DNA of 12,355 nt, taken from positions 1 through 12,355 of the forward strand of contig CAMNJK010000026.1 of NCBI GenBank assembly GCA_946541435.1, in the 5' to 3' direction. The notes below the pieces were generated by a model. That model ran no database searches. It was given only the letters and a program-made list of their open reading frames with translations, and was not told the origin of the DNA. This stretch comes from an uncultured Bacillota bacterium (lineage in GTDB: Bacteria > Bacillota > Clostridia > Peptostreptococcales > Anaerovoracaceae). Shown one piece after another: positions 5,863 to 12,341 of this stretch (positions within the stretch are counted from its first letter, which is position 1; the number at the start of each line of letters is the position of its first letter). The translations under genes were made by a program, and so were the position numbers.

Positions 5863-7050
5863 ATGAAACCAATTGAACGGGACGTGATCATCGTCGGCGC
5901 GGGACCGGCGGGAACGATCTGCGCATCCTATCTTGCAAAGGCAGGTACGGACGTGCTGATTCTGGACAAGGAGGTCTTCCCCCGGGACAAGGCCTGCGGG
6001 GATATGATCACAGAGAATGTGGCCAACCACGTGGCAAAACTGGAGGCGGCGGATAAGCTGGACCGGATGAGCGTGTTCATGAACCAGCTTTTGCTGGTGA
6101 GCGGCAGCGGCAATGAGGCTCTGGTGCCTTTTGAATGCTACGGGACCCGGCGCCGGGAGTTCGACCAGCTGATGCTGGAGACGGCCCAGAGCTGGGGCGC
6201 GGAATTCCGGGCAGGCTGCCGTGTGGTGGGGCTGATCCGGGAACGGGGCGCCATCTGCGGAGTCAGAGTGGTCTCGGGCGGCATCGAAAGTGAACTGCGC
6301 TGCCGGGTGGTCATCGGCGCGGACGGAGCATTCTCGGTGACGGCCAAGGAAGCAGGCCTCATGAAGGAGGCTCCGGAGGCCATGAGCATCGGCATGAGCG
6401 CGTATTTTGAAGGCGCCCGGTTCGATCGGAATATCGCCATCGGACAGTACAGCGCCTACGGGACCGTGTTCTTCGATCCCGGGGTGGCGCCGGGATACAT
6501 CTGGGCCTTTCCTTCCGGAGACGGCGGCGTGCTCCGGGGCCACTGCAACGTGGGCCTGGTGGTGGACTACACCGACGGCGCCCGTCCGGACAGCATGGAC
6601 CTGGAGGAACGGATCCGGCAGTGGCTGGCCAGATCCACCAGGGCGTCCAGCCTTCTGGGAAGCGCTCAGCAGATCACACCCTGGCGCAGGGGCAAGATCA
6701 CTTATCTGACCCAGAATATGAAGAAAACAGCGGATGGACTGATCCTGATCGGGGATGCGGCTTCTGTGATGGAACCCCTGCGGGGGGACGGGCTCTCGGC
6801 GGCGGCGGATTCCGCCAGAGCGGCTGCGGATACTGCCTGGGAGGCAATGAAACAGCAGAACTTCACCGGGGAATTCCTCCAGCAGGTCTACGACGCCAAT
6901 CCCATCCATAAGAACCCGGCGGCCCTGGAGGACCGCCTGCGGCACAGACGGCTGATCCGGGAGACCCTGCACGATCCCGCAGCGGTGGACCGGGCGGTGG
7001 AGGCCATCCGAAAGGATCAGGAAGTCGGGAAGCGGCTTCTGAAAGACTAA
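5863..7050 (+). CDS. Geranylgeranyl-reductase-family FAD-dependent oxidoreductase
   Basis: The 395-residue protein has the three signatures of this flavoprotein group: the N-terminal FAD motif GAGPAG (12-17), the family-specific PRDKACGD (40-47) and YIWAFP (212-217, the YxWxFP substrate-cavity motif), and the FAD-closing LIGDAA with PLRGDG (296-310). Archaeal and plant relatives reduce isoprenoid double bonds of lipids or chlorophyll side chains, and at least one archaeal enzyme is known to use ferredoxin as donor. Many bacterial members have unknown substrates. There is no transmembrane segment. A good AAGGAGGG ribosome site sits just after the preceding stop, so it is surely cotranscribed with the double flavoprotein, which carries ferredoxin domains that could supply electrons (inference). 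FixC was considered and is less likely because of the CGD motif. The family is confident; the substrate is not. Confidence 0.9.
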   Translation: MKPIERDVIIVGAGPAGTICASYLAKAGTDVLILDKEVFPRDKACGDMITENVANHVAKLEAADKLDRMSVFMNQLLLVSGSGNEALVPFECYGTRRREFDQLMLETAQSWGAEFRAGCRVVGLIRERGAICGVRVVSGGIESELRCRVVIGADGAFSVTAKEAGLMKEAPEAMSIGMSAYFEGARFDRNIAIGQYSAYGTVFFDPGVAPGYIWAFPSGDGGVLRGHCNVGLVVDYTDGARPDSMDLEERIRQWLARSTRASSLLGSAQQITPWRRGKITYLTQNMKKTADGLILIGDAASVMEPLRGDGLSAAADSARAAADTAWEAMKQQNFTGEFLQQVYDANPIHKNPAALEDRLRHRRLIRETLHDPAAVDRAVEAIRKDQEVGKRLLKD

Positions 7051-7072
7051 TTCAACAGGGAATCTATAACAT

Positions 7073-7870
7073 ATGGCATTACAATTCTGCTCCTTTGCCA
7101 GCGGCAGCAGCGGCAACAGCTACCTGGTGAAGGACGATCATACAGCAGTGCTGGTGGACGCGGGGATCTCCGGCAAGAGGATCCTGCAGGGGCTGGAGGA
7201 AACGGATACGCCCCGGGAGATGGTCTCGGCGCTGCTGATCACACATGAACATATCGATCACGTGAAGAGCATTCCGGTATTGACCAAGCGCATACCGGAT
7301 CTTCGCGTATACGCCAACCGGGCCACCTGGGAAAACATCCAGCGGCCGGTGCCGGAGCAGGCGCAGCGGGTTTTCCGGACGGGGGAGGATTTCCAGGTCG
7401 GCCAGATGACCATCCGGTCCTTCCCGGTGCCCCACGACGCGGCGGAGCCGGTGGGCTTCTCCATCTACAGCCAGGGCCGGCAGATCAGCATCTGCACGGA
7501 TGTGGGCTGCATCACCGATGAGATCTATGAGGAGATCCTGGACGCCGACCTGCTTTTGCTGGAGGCCAACCATGAGCGGGAGATGCTCCTGATGGGACGG
7601 TATCCCTACCCGCTGAAGCAGCGGATCCTGGGAGACGAAGGGCATCTGTCCAACGTTTCTGCCGGGGAGACCCTGGGCAGGATCGTGTCCGCCAGGGACA
7701 AGAAAAGGCAGGTGCTGCTGGGTCACCTTTCCCATGAGAACAACGATCCCCACGTGGCCATGCTGGCGGTCAGAAACACCCTGCAGGAGCAGGAGATCTA
7801 CATCGGCGGAGATCTGCAGGTGCAGGTGGCCCGGCGGGATGAGCGCAGCCCGCTGTACGTGGTGGAATGA
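7073..7870 (+). CDS. walJ: WalJ/YycJ-type metallo-beta-lactamase-fold hydrolase
   Basis: The product is 265 residues, the usual length for YycJ. It begins with the family signature FASGSSGNSYLV (8-19), then VDAGIS and the metal motif THEHIDH (His58, His60, Asp62, His63). Later metal or fold residues appear in PVPHDA, ICTDVG, LLLEANH and LGHLSHEN. YycJ/WalJ proteins are cytoplasmic metal-dependent phosphodiesterases of the beta-lactamase fold, linked in Bacilli to the WalRK cell-wall control locus and to coordination of division with replication; their substrate is thought to be nucleic acid. Here no walRK genes are seen, but rlmH follows, as in many Firmicute walJ regions. The ribosome site is weak (CAGGGA, about 11 bases upstream), so translation may depend partly on readthrough from the upstream gene 22 bases away. 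Confidence 0.92.
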   Translation: MALQFCSFASGSSGNSYLVKDDHTAVLVDAGISGKRILQGLEETDTPREMVSALLITHEHIDHVKSIPVLTKRIPDLRVYANRATWENIQRPVPEQAQRVFRTGEDFQVGQMTIRSFPVPHDAAEPVGFSIYSQGRQISICTDVGCITDEIYEEILDADLLLLEANHEREMLLMGRYPYPLKQRILGDEGHLSNVSAGETLGRIVSARDKKRQVLLGHLSHENNDPHVAMLAVRNTLQEQEIYIGGDLQVQVARRDERSPLYVVE

Positions 7871-7886
7871 GGGACAGGAGAAGGCA

Positions 7887-8366
7887 ATGAACATCAATGT
7901 GATCTGCATCGGCAAGCTGAAGGAACGGTACTGGCAGGACGCGGTGAAGGAATACGCCAAGCGGCTTGGCAGCTACTGCAGCCTGGAGATCATCGAACTG
8001 AAGGAGAGTCCCTTAAGGGCCAATCCGTCGGCGGCGGATGAGCTGGCGGTGAAAGAGGCGGAGGGCCGGGAGATCCTGCGCCGGATCCGGGAGCAGGACT
8101 ACGTGATCACCCTGGAGGTCAAGGGCAAGTCCTTCTCTTCGGAGCAGCTGGCAGATCATGTGGAGCAGCTGGGCATCCGGGGGAGGAGCACGGTGGATTT
8201 CATCATCGGCGGATCCCTGGGGCTTTCCCCGGAGGTGAGCCGGCGGGCAGACCTGAAGCTGTCCTTTTCGGCCATGACCTTTCCCCACCAGATGATGCGG
8301 GTGATCCTGCTGGAGCAGATCTACCGGAGCTTCAAGATCATCCGCCACGAGACCTATCATAAGTAA
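7887..8366 (+). CDS. rlmH: 23S rRNA pseudouridine-1915 N3-methyltransferase
   Basis: The 159-residue protein is the standard length for RlmH (formerly YbeA), a SPOUT-class enzyme that methylates pseudouridine 1915 in helix 69 of 23S rRNA on assembled 70S ribosomes, using S-adenosylmethionine. Visible landmarks are the N-terminal INVICIGKLKERYW, the DYVITLEVKGKSFSSE strand, the knot loop FIIGGSLGLS that binds the cofactor, and the C-terminal block MRVILLEQIYRSFKIIRHETYHK whose final YHK is typical. The start at 7887 has an AGGAGAAGG ribosome site and gives the conserved N-terminus; the frame remains open upstream within walJ but that extension is a shadow. It sits 16 bases after walJ and about 40 before rnhA. 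Confidence 0.97.
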   Translation: MNINVICIGKLKERYWQDAVKEYAKRLGSYCSLEIIELKESPLRANPSAADELAVKEAEGREILRRIREQDYVITLEVKGKSFSSEQLADHVEQLGIRGRSTVDFIIGGSLGLSPEVSRRADLKLSFSAMTFPHQMMRVILLEQIYRSFKIIRHETYHK

Positions 8367-8408
8367 ACCGGTAACCGGGGCCTGCCCGAAGGAGTTCAGA
8401 GAGGGAGC

Positions 8409-8966
8409 ATGATGCAGTACAATGACAGGATACTGAGGATCTATACGGACGGCGGCTGCGCCGGGAACCAGAGCGAGGAGAACCTGGGCGGCTGGGGAGC
8501 AGTGATGGAATTCGGCAGCGCATCGAAGGAGCTTTTCGGGGCGGAACCCAACACCACCAACAACCGGATGGAGATGACGGCCCTGCTGGAGGCCTTCCGG
8601 GCCATCAGGAAGCCGGACCAGACCATCTATGTGTTCTCCGACAGCAGCTATCTCATGGACTGCTTCCGCAAAGGCTGGTATAAGAACTGGCAGAAGAACG
8701 GCTGGAAGACATCAAAAAAGACCCCGGTGGAAAACCAGGATCTCTGGGAGCAGCTGCTCCCTTACCTTGATCAGCATCAGATCAGCTTCTTCCGGGTCAA
8801 GGGCCATGTGAACCTGGACAGCCCCCAGACGGATACGCAGAAGCTCTATCGAAAATTCCAGGAGTGGAACGGGCCGGCCTTTACATACGAAGACTTCGAA
8901 TACGTCACCGAAAAAAACAACAGGTGTGACGCCCTGGCCAACCAGGGCATCGACAGCCTGCGTTAA
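8409..8966 (+). CDS. rnhA: Ribonuclease HI with an inserted segment
   Basis: The 185-residue protein carries the four carboxylates of RNase HI: Asp14 (YTDGG), Glu55 (NNRMEMTA), Asp78 (VFSDSSY) and Asp174 (NNRCDALAN), plus the loop histidine His133 (VKGHV). It cuts the RNA strand of RNA-DNA hybrids in the cytoplasm, clearing R-loops and primers. Between His133 and Asp174 lie about 40 residues where E. coli RNase HI has about ten, so a segment of some 30 residues (QKLYRKFQEWNGPAFTYEDF part) is inserted; I believe such longer forms are common in clostridia. The KNWQKNGWKT stretch corresponds to the basic hybrid-binding handle. Two ATG codons (8409, 8412) follow a GAGAGGGAGC ribosome site; either is possible. 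Its stop is six bases from the stop of the minus-strand regulator, with no separate terminator in between. Confidence 0.95.
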   Translation: MMQYNDRILRIYTDGGCAGNQSEENLGGWGAVMEFGSASKELFGAEPNTTNNRMEMTALLEAFRAIRKPDQTIYVFSDSSYLMDCFRKGWYKNWQKNGWKTSKKTPVENQDLWEQLLPYLDQHQISFFRVKGHVNLDSPQTDTQKLYRKFQEWNGPAFTYEDFEYVTEKNNRCDALANQGIDSLR

Positions 8967-8972
8967 GTCTTC

Positions 8973-9299
8973 TCACTCCATGTTCTCGAATTTCTTGGTG
9001 GCGGTCAGGTAGTCGTTGAGCACCCCCAGATGCACATAGTAATAGGAAAAGCGGTCTTTCCGGATCACCTGCACCAGTCCGGCCTGGACCAGCTTTTTTA
9101 CGTGCTGGGAGATGGTTGCCTGGGAGTAGTCGAAGTAGGCCACCAGATCCTTGTTGCAGACCTGGGTCCGGGATTTGTTCTGTTCCATGATATAGCGGAA
9201 GATCTTGATGCGGGCCGGGTGGGCCAGGGCATCGGAGATCCGCGCGATCAGGAGGATATCCTTTTCCTGCATTTCGTCCAGTTCTTTTCGTAGTCTCAT
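8973..9299 (-). CDS. ArsR-family winged-helix transcriptional regulator
   Basis: The 108-residue protein has the ArsR core: ISDALAHPARIKIFRYI (helix 1-2), the recognition region KDLVAYFDYSQATISQHVKKLVQAGLV and a beta wing RKDRFSYYYV. ArsR repressors bind AT-rich inverted repeats as dimers and release DNA on binding a ligand, often a metal. The usual metal site CVCDL in helix 3 is replaced by QVCNKDL, leaving Cys48 as the only cysteine in the whole protein, so a classic thiolate metal sensor is unlikely; the signal may be another ligand, redox state or none. An AGGAGG site lies five bases before the ATG. It follows the SGNH hydrolase gene by 12 bases and is probably its operon partner, likely controlling the shared promoter region near 9950 (inference). 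Confidence 0.9.
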   Translation of the reverse strand: MRLRKELDEMQEKDILLIARISDALAHPARIKIFRYIMEQNKSRTQVCNKDLVAYFDYSQATISQHVKKLVQAGLVQVIRKDRFSYYYVHLGVLNDYLTATKKFENME

Positions 9300-9311
9300 T
9301 CTGTCCTCCTA

Positions 9312-9944
9312 TCAGAGCAGTTTCAGTTCTTCTAAGTGTTTATTGATCCAGGCAAGGGTATGGTCCGCCAGGAACCGGTAGCCTGCCTGGGTGGGGTGGA
9401 CCCCGTCGATGTATGTACCGGGAGCATTCTCTTCGGCGGTCCGGCCAGCCTTTGCGGTGTAGGCCGCGTTCAGATCCAGGACCAGCCGGCCGGAAGCGCG
9501 GATGGTGTCCGAAAGGGACTGGATCTCCCGGTTGACCTCCCGGTAGTCGATGCCCAGACCCGCCATCCACATGCGGGAAGCCTTGTCGGCATCCACGAAG
9601 AGGGGCGTGATGAAAACGGGCAGGACGCCGGCAGCCTCCGCCCGCTCCGCCATGGCGGTAAGATTGTTCATGCATCCGGAGACCGTTTCCTCCCGGAAGA
9701 TAAAATCATTGGTCCCGGTCATGATGAAGGCGCAGGCCGGAGCATGCTCCAGAACATCCTTCTCGAACCGGGCCAGGATCTGTGCCGTGGTCTCCCCGTT
9801 GTTCCCTTTGTTGATGACCTCCGCCTGAAAGCCGGCCCTGCCGTCCTTCACAGCAGCCCGGATCAGTCCGGGGAAACTTTTGCCCCGGCTGAAGGGAAAG
9901 CCGTTCACGATGCTGTTGCCGATAAAAATGATTTTGCGTTTCAT
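9312..9944 (-). CDS. SGNH/GDSL-type esterase or lipase
   Basis: The 210-residue protein has the SGNH catalytic blocks: Ser11 in IGNSIV (GNSI in place of GDSL), the oxyanion glycine in KGNNGETT, Asn79 in GTNDF, and Asp180 with His183 in DGVHPTQAG. These enzymes hydrolyse ester bonds in lipids, acetylated sugars or peptidoglycan; the substrate cannot be told here. There is no signal peptide, so a cytoplasmic role is likely, for example deacylation of a small imported compound. No ribosome site precedes the ATG, and a -10-like TACAAT ends seven bases before it, so the message may be leaderless. It is the first gene of a two-gene unit with the ArsR-type regulator. Confidence 0.92.
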   Translation of the reverse strand: MKRKIIFIGNSIVNGFPFSRGKSFPGLIRAAVKDGRAGFQAEVINKGNNGETTAQILARFEKDVLEHAPACAFIMTGTNDFIFREETVSGCMNNLTAMAERAEAAGVLPVFITPLFVDADKASRMWMAGLGIDYREVNREIQSLSDTIRASGRLVLDLNAAYTAKAGRTAEENAPGTYIDGVHPTQAGYRFLADHTLAWINKHLEELKLL

Positions 9945-9945
9945 A

Positions 9946-9967
9946 GATAGTATTGTAGTATAATATC
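9946..9967. promoter_or_regulatory. Imperfect palindrome over divergent -10 elements, candidate ArsR operator
   Basis: The 22-base stretch has the form GATAnTATnnTAnnATAnTATC, with eight of eleven position pairs symmetric. It covers the minus-strand -10 (9952-9957) and a plus-strand TATAAT (9959-9964). ArsR-family sites are typically AT-rich imperfect inverted repeats over promoters. AT-rich -10 sequences can produce symmetry by chance. Confidence 0.35.
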
Positions 9968-9980
9968 AGCAAAACTGCAA
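9952..9980 (-). promoter_or_regulatory. Promoter of the SGNH hydrolase-arsR unit
   Basis: On the minus strand TTGCAG (9975-9980) and TACAAT (9952-9957) are 17 bases apart. The predicted transcription start falls on or next to the ATG at 9944. The -35 match is moderate. An alternative -10, TATACT, lies five bases upstream. Confidence 0.45.
9959..9964 (+). promoter_or_regulatory. -10 element for the asparaginase gene
   Basis: A perfect TATAAT lies 49 bases before the asparaginase start. No good -35 is found at 17 bases (GCGTTT); TTGCGT at 9934-9939 gives a 19-base spacer. The promoter may therefore need an activator or be weak. Confidence 0.45.
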
Positions 9981-10013
9981 ATCAGGAACAACATTTCCAG
10001 GAAGGGCTTTTTC

Positions 10014-11057
10014 ATGACACGTATTCTCATTCTGACCACCGGCGGCACCATCGCGTCAGTGCAGTCGCCGGACGGGCTGGTACCCGGGATCACAGGCGAA
10101 CAGCTGCTGGCTTACCTGCCTCAGATCGGGCCGGATATCGACATCGAGATCAGATCCCTCTTTCATATCGACAGCACGGACATGCAGCCGGAGCACTGGG
10201 TGGGCATGGCGGAGGCGATCCGGGATCACTATGATTCCTATGACGGCTTTGTCATCTGTCACGGGACGGATACCATGGCCTATACCGCGGCGGTCCTGTC
10301 CTATCTGATCCGGGATTCGGAGAAGCCCATCGTGCTGACCGGGGCCCAGCGCCCCATCGGTTTTGAGATCACCGATGCCAAATCCAATCTGCAGGACAGC
10401 ATCCTCTACGCGGCGGACTCCCGGTCCCGCGGTGTGCAGATCGTGTTCGCGGGCAAGGTCATCGCGGGGACCCGGGCCCGGAAGGTCCGGTCCATGAGTT
10501 ACGCGGCATTCGCCAGCATCAACCTGCCGGAGATCGCCCTGATCAACAATGGACAGATCGTCCGGTACCTGACGGATGAAGCCTTCTGCAAGCCGGGTGG
10601 CAGTGGATCCACCTCCGGCGGGGCATACCAAAGGCAGGCCAGCTTTTGCACGGAGATCGATCCCAATGTATTCCTGCTGAAGCTGACGCCGGGCATGAAA
10701 CCGGATCTTCTGCGGGAGATCTTCCGCCTGTACGATGCCATCGTGATCGAAAGCTTCGGCGCCGGGGGAATCCCCCAAAGCCTGGAGCAGACCCTGTTTG
10801 AGGAGCTTCGGAAATACCGGCCGGAGGAAAAGGTGCTGGCCATGACCACCCAGGTCACCTATGAGGGCAGCCATCTGGAGACCTACGAGGTGGGCCGCCG
10901 GATCGCGGATGCCTTTCAGATCCTGGAGGCCAGGGATATGACCCTGGAGGCAGCCATGGCCAAGCTCATGTGGATCCTGGCGGACCGGGACCAGAGCTGG
11001 GAAGAGATCCGGCGCAGGTTCTATGAGCCGGTGGCGCTGGACATCCTGACGGCGTGA
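10014..11057 (+). CDS. ansA: Type I (cytoplasmic) L-asparaginase
   Basis: The 347-residue protein hydrolyses L-asparagine to aspartate and ammonia. The first catalytic threonine is Thr12 in TTGGTIAS; the second triad is HGTDT with Thr85 and Asp86, and the substrate-binding IDSTDM (Ser54, Thr55, Asp56), VLTGAQRP (107-114) and Lys123 in DAKSN match the family. There is no signal peptide, which favours the low-affinity cytoplasmic type I enzyme over the secreted type II. The C-terminal domain includes SFGAGGIPQ and the TTQVTYEGSHLETYEVG stretch typical of type I, where allosteric asparagine may bind. The ATG has an AGGAAGG ribosome site ten bases upstream. It is divergent from the SGNH hydrolase gene and is followed after 49 bases by the lipid kinase gene, probably in one transcript. 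Relatives that act in tRNA-dependent amidotransferases (GatD) carry an extra N-terminal domain not seen here. Confidence 0.93.
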   Translation: MTRILILTTGGTIASVQSPDGLVPGITGEQLLAYLPQIGPDIDIEIRSLFHIDSTDMQPEHWVGMAEAIRDHYDSYDGFVICHGTDTMAYTAAVLSYLIRDSEKPIVLTGAQRPIGFEITDAKSNLQDSILYAADSRSRGVQIVFAGKVIAGTRARKVRSMSYAAFASINLPEIALINNGQIVRYLTDEAFCKPGGSGSTSGGAYQRQASFCTEIDPNVFLLKLTPGMKPDLLREIFRLYDAIVIESFGAGGIPQSLEQTLFEELRKYRPEEKVLAMTTQVTYEGSHLETYEVGRRIADAFQILEARDMTLEAAMAKLMWILADRDQSWEEIRRRFYEPVALDILTA

Positions 11058-11106
11058 GGTGTTAAAACCGCAGTCTCTGCTGAATGATGATGGAAAGGCG
11101 GGACGT

Positions 11107-12093
11107 ATGGCAATGAAATGCATATTCGTGATCAATCCGGGAGCAGGCCAGGGCCAGGCGGCGCTGCTGCAGGATGACATCCGGGCGGTCTGCGAGACTG
11201 CCGGCCTGGACTATGAGATCCATGAGACGACGGAGCCCGGCGAGGGGGAGGCCTTCGTGCGGGCGCGGTGCAAGGCCTTCGCCTGGGAGAAGTTTGATAT
11301 TACAGGGTCCGACCAGGTCCTGCGTTTTTATGCCTGCGGCGGTGACGGGACCCTGAATGAAGTGGTCAATGGCGCCTTCGGATATGACTTCGCGGAGGTG
11401 GGATGCATCCCCACCGGCACCGGCAATGACTTCGTGCGCAATTTCCAGGGGGCGGACTTCACCAACCTGGTGGACCAGATCCGGGGGAAGGCGCAGCCCT
11501 GCGACCTGATTCGGTATGAGGGGGTCTGCGACGGCGAGTCTGTGGCCAGGTACTGCGTCAACATGTGCAACATCGGCTTCGACAGCAATGTGGTGGATCT
11601 GACTGTCCGGATGAAGCGGATGCCGCTGATGACAGGGACCATGGCTTATCTGGCCAGTGTGGCCACCATGCTGATCGAGCGGAAGGGCGCAGATCTGCGG
11701 GTGGAGTACGGTGACGATGTTTACGACGGGAAACTCCTGCTCATCGCCATCGCCAACGGTGCCTTTTGCGGCGGCGGCATGATGGGCCTGCCCAAAGCAG
11801 CCACGGATGACGGTCTCATGGACGTGAGCCTGGTGAAGTATGTGCCCCGGCGGACCTTCGTGCGGCTCTTCCCCAAGTACATGAAGGGGACGCACCTTTC
11901 GGAACCCCGGCTGAAGGATGTGATCCGGTATACGAAGGAAGGGCAGCTTCTGATCCGGCCCAACGGCGGTACGATGAAGCTCTGCGTGGACGGGGAGATC
12001 ACAAAGGCTGGCCGGGTCCGGTTCACCATCTGCCCGGAGGCTTTCCGGTTCGTGGTGCCGGCGGGACGGAGCCCGCAGAAACAAAACGCTTGA
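11107..12093 (+). CDS. Diacylglycerol kinase-family lipid kinase (DgkB/YegS type)
   Basis: The 328-residue protein has the catalytic-domain motifs of soluble lipid kinases: VINPGAGQGQ (8-17), the ATP-binding GGDGTLNEVVNG (78-89), PTGTGNDFVRNF (102-113) and, near the end, LCVDGE. The C-terminal half shows the beta-sandwich domain with NMCNIGFDSNV and FCGGGMMGLPKA. Such enzymes phosphorylate diacylglycerol or related lipids; in Gram-positive bacteria DgkB recycles diacylglycerol left by lipoteichoic acid synthesis. The ATG at 11107 gives the conserved N-terminus and has an AAGGCGGGA sequence as a modest ribosome site; a GTG at 11059 in the same frame would add 16 non-conserved residues. It lies 49 bases after the asparaginase gene. 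Whether it is a true DgkB or a paralogue with another lipid substrate is not clear. Confidence 0.9.
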   Translation: MAMKCIFVINPGAGQGQAALLQDDIRAVCETAGLDYEIHETTEPGEGEAFVRARCKAFAWEKFDITGSDQVLRFYACGGDGTLNEVVNGAFGYDFAEVGCIPTGTGNDFVRNFQGADFTNLVDQIRGKAQPCDLIRYEGVCDGESVARYCVNMCNIGFDSNVVDLTVRMKRMPLMTGTMAYLASVATMLIERKGADLRVEYGDDVYDGKLLLIAIANGAFCGGGMMGLPKAATDDGLMDVSLVKYVPRRTFVRLFPKYMKGTHLSEPRLKDVIRYTKEGQLLIRPNGGTMKLCVDGEITKAGRVRFTICPEAFRFVVPAGRSPQKQNA

Positions 12094-12108
12094 AGCGGCA
12101 GGTTCATG

Positions 12109-12137
12109 TTGCGAAAGCGCCGAAATTCGGTTATACT
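12109..12137 (+). promoter_or_regulatory. Promoter of tRNA-Ser
   Basis: TTGCGA (12109-12114) and TATACT (12132-12137) are separated by 17 bases, placing the transcription start near 12144, twelve bases before the mature tRNA. Confidence 0.65.
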
Positions 12138-12155
12138 TACATTTGTTCGATACCC

Positions 12156-12244
12156 GGAGACGTATCGAAGTGGTCATAACGAGCCGCACTCGAAATGCGG
12201 TTGTCCGCAAGGGCACGTGGGTTCGAATCCCACCGTCTCCGCCA
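12156..12244 (+). tRNA. tRNA-Ser(CGA), 3' CCA encoded
   Basis: A complete cloverleaf can be drawn. The acceptor stem is GGAGACG (12156-12162) with CGTCTCC (12234-12240), followed by discriminator G and encoded CCA. The anticodon stem CCGCA/TGCGG encloses the loop CTCGAAA, giving anticodon CGA at 12191-12193, which reads UCG serine codons. A long variable arm (about 12201-12216) marks it as a class II tRNA, and the T-arm is GTGGG-TTCGAAT-CCCAC. Confidence 0.97.
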
Positions 12245-12282
12245 ATAGTGAAAGGATGGGCTTGCCCCATCCTTTCGCTATT
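12244..12282 (+). terminator. Long hairpin after tRNA-Ser
   Basis: AATAGTGAAAGGATGGGC pairs almost perfectly with the following GCCCCATCCTTTCGCTATT around a short TTG loop, a stem of about 18 base pairs beginning at the last base of CCA. Only three T residues follow, so it may be a processing signal as well as, or instead of, a terminator. Confidence 0.6.
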
Positions 12283-12286
12283 TGTA

Positions 12287-12341
12287 GAGATAGAGGGGAT
12301 TCGAACCCGAAAGACTAACTATCTTTAGTCAAGTCTTTCTT
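12287..12341 (-). other. tRNA T-loop-like sequence plus inverted repeat, unexplained
   Basis: On the minus strand GGGTTCGAATCCC (12296-12308) resembles a tRNA T-arm, and the TCTATCTCTACA after it resembles a 3' acceptor strand, yet only three T-stem pairs form. Just 5' of it on that strand are nested repeats AAAGACT/AGTCTTT (12310-12316, 12332-12338) and GACTAA/TTAGTC. It could be a decayed tRNA 3' end, an attachment site or the end of a structured RNA running beyond the window. Confidence 0.3.

Noticed and set aside
5863..7050. FixC-like reading, forming a FixB (etfA)/FixC/FixX (small ferredoxin) set across the window
   Set aside because: The three genes lie in separate transcripts, and the flavoprotein has the CGD and YxWxFP motifs of the geranylgeranyl reductase group, which point away from FixC.
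11062..12270. Minus-strand frame over the lipid kinase and tRNA with a GGIRTHVP-type sequence
   Set aside because: Its start is the antisense of tRNA-Ser, a well-known source of false proteins, and the rest is opposite the lipid kinase.
12106..12328. Two short plus-strand frames across the tRNA ending in GDSNP- or EGIRT-like residues
   Set aside because: They are translations of tRNA and T-loop-like sequence, not genes.
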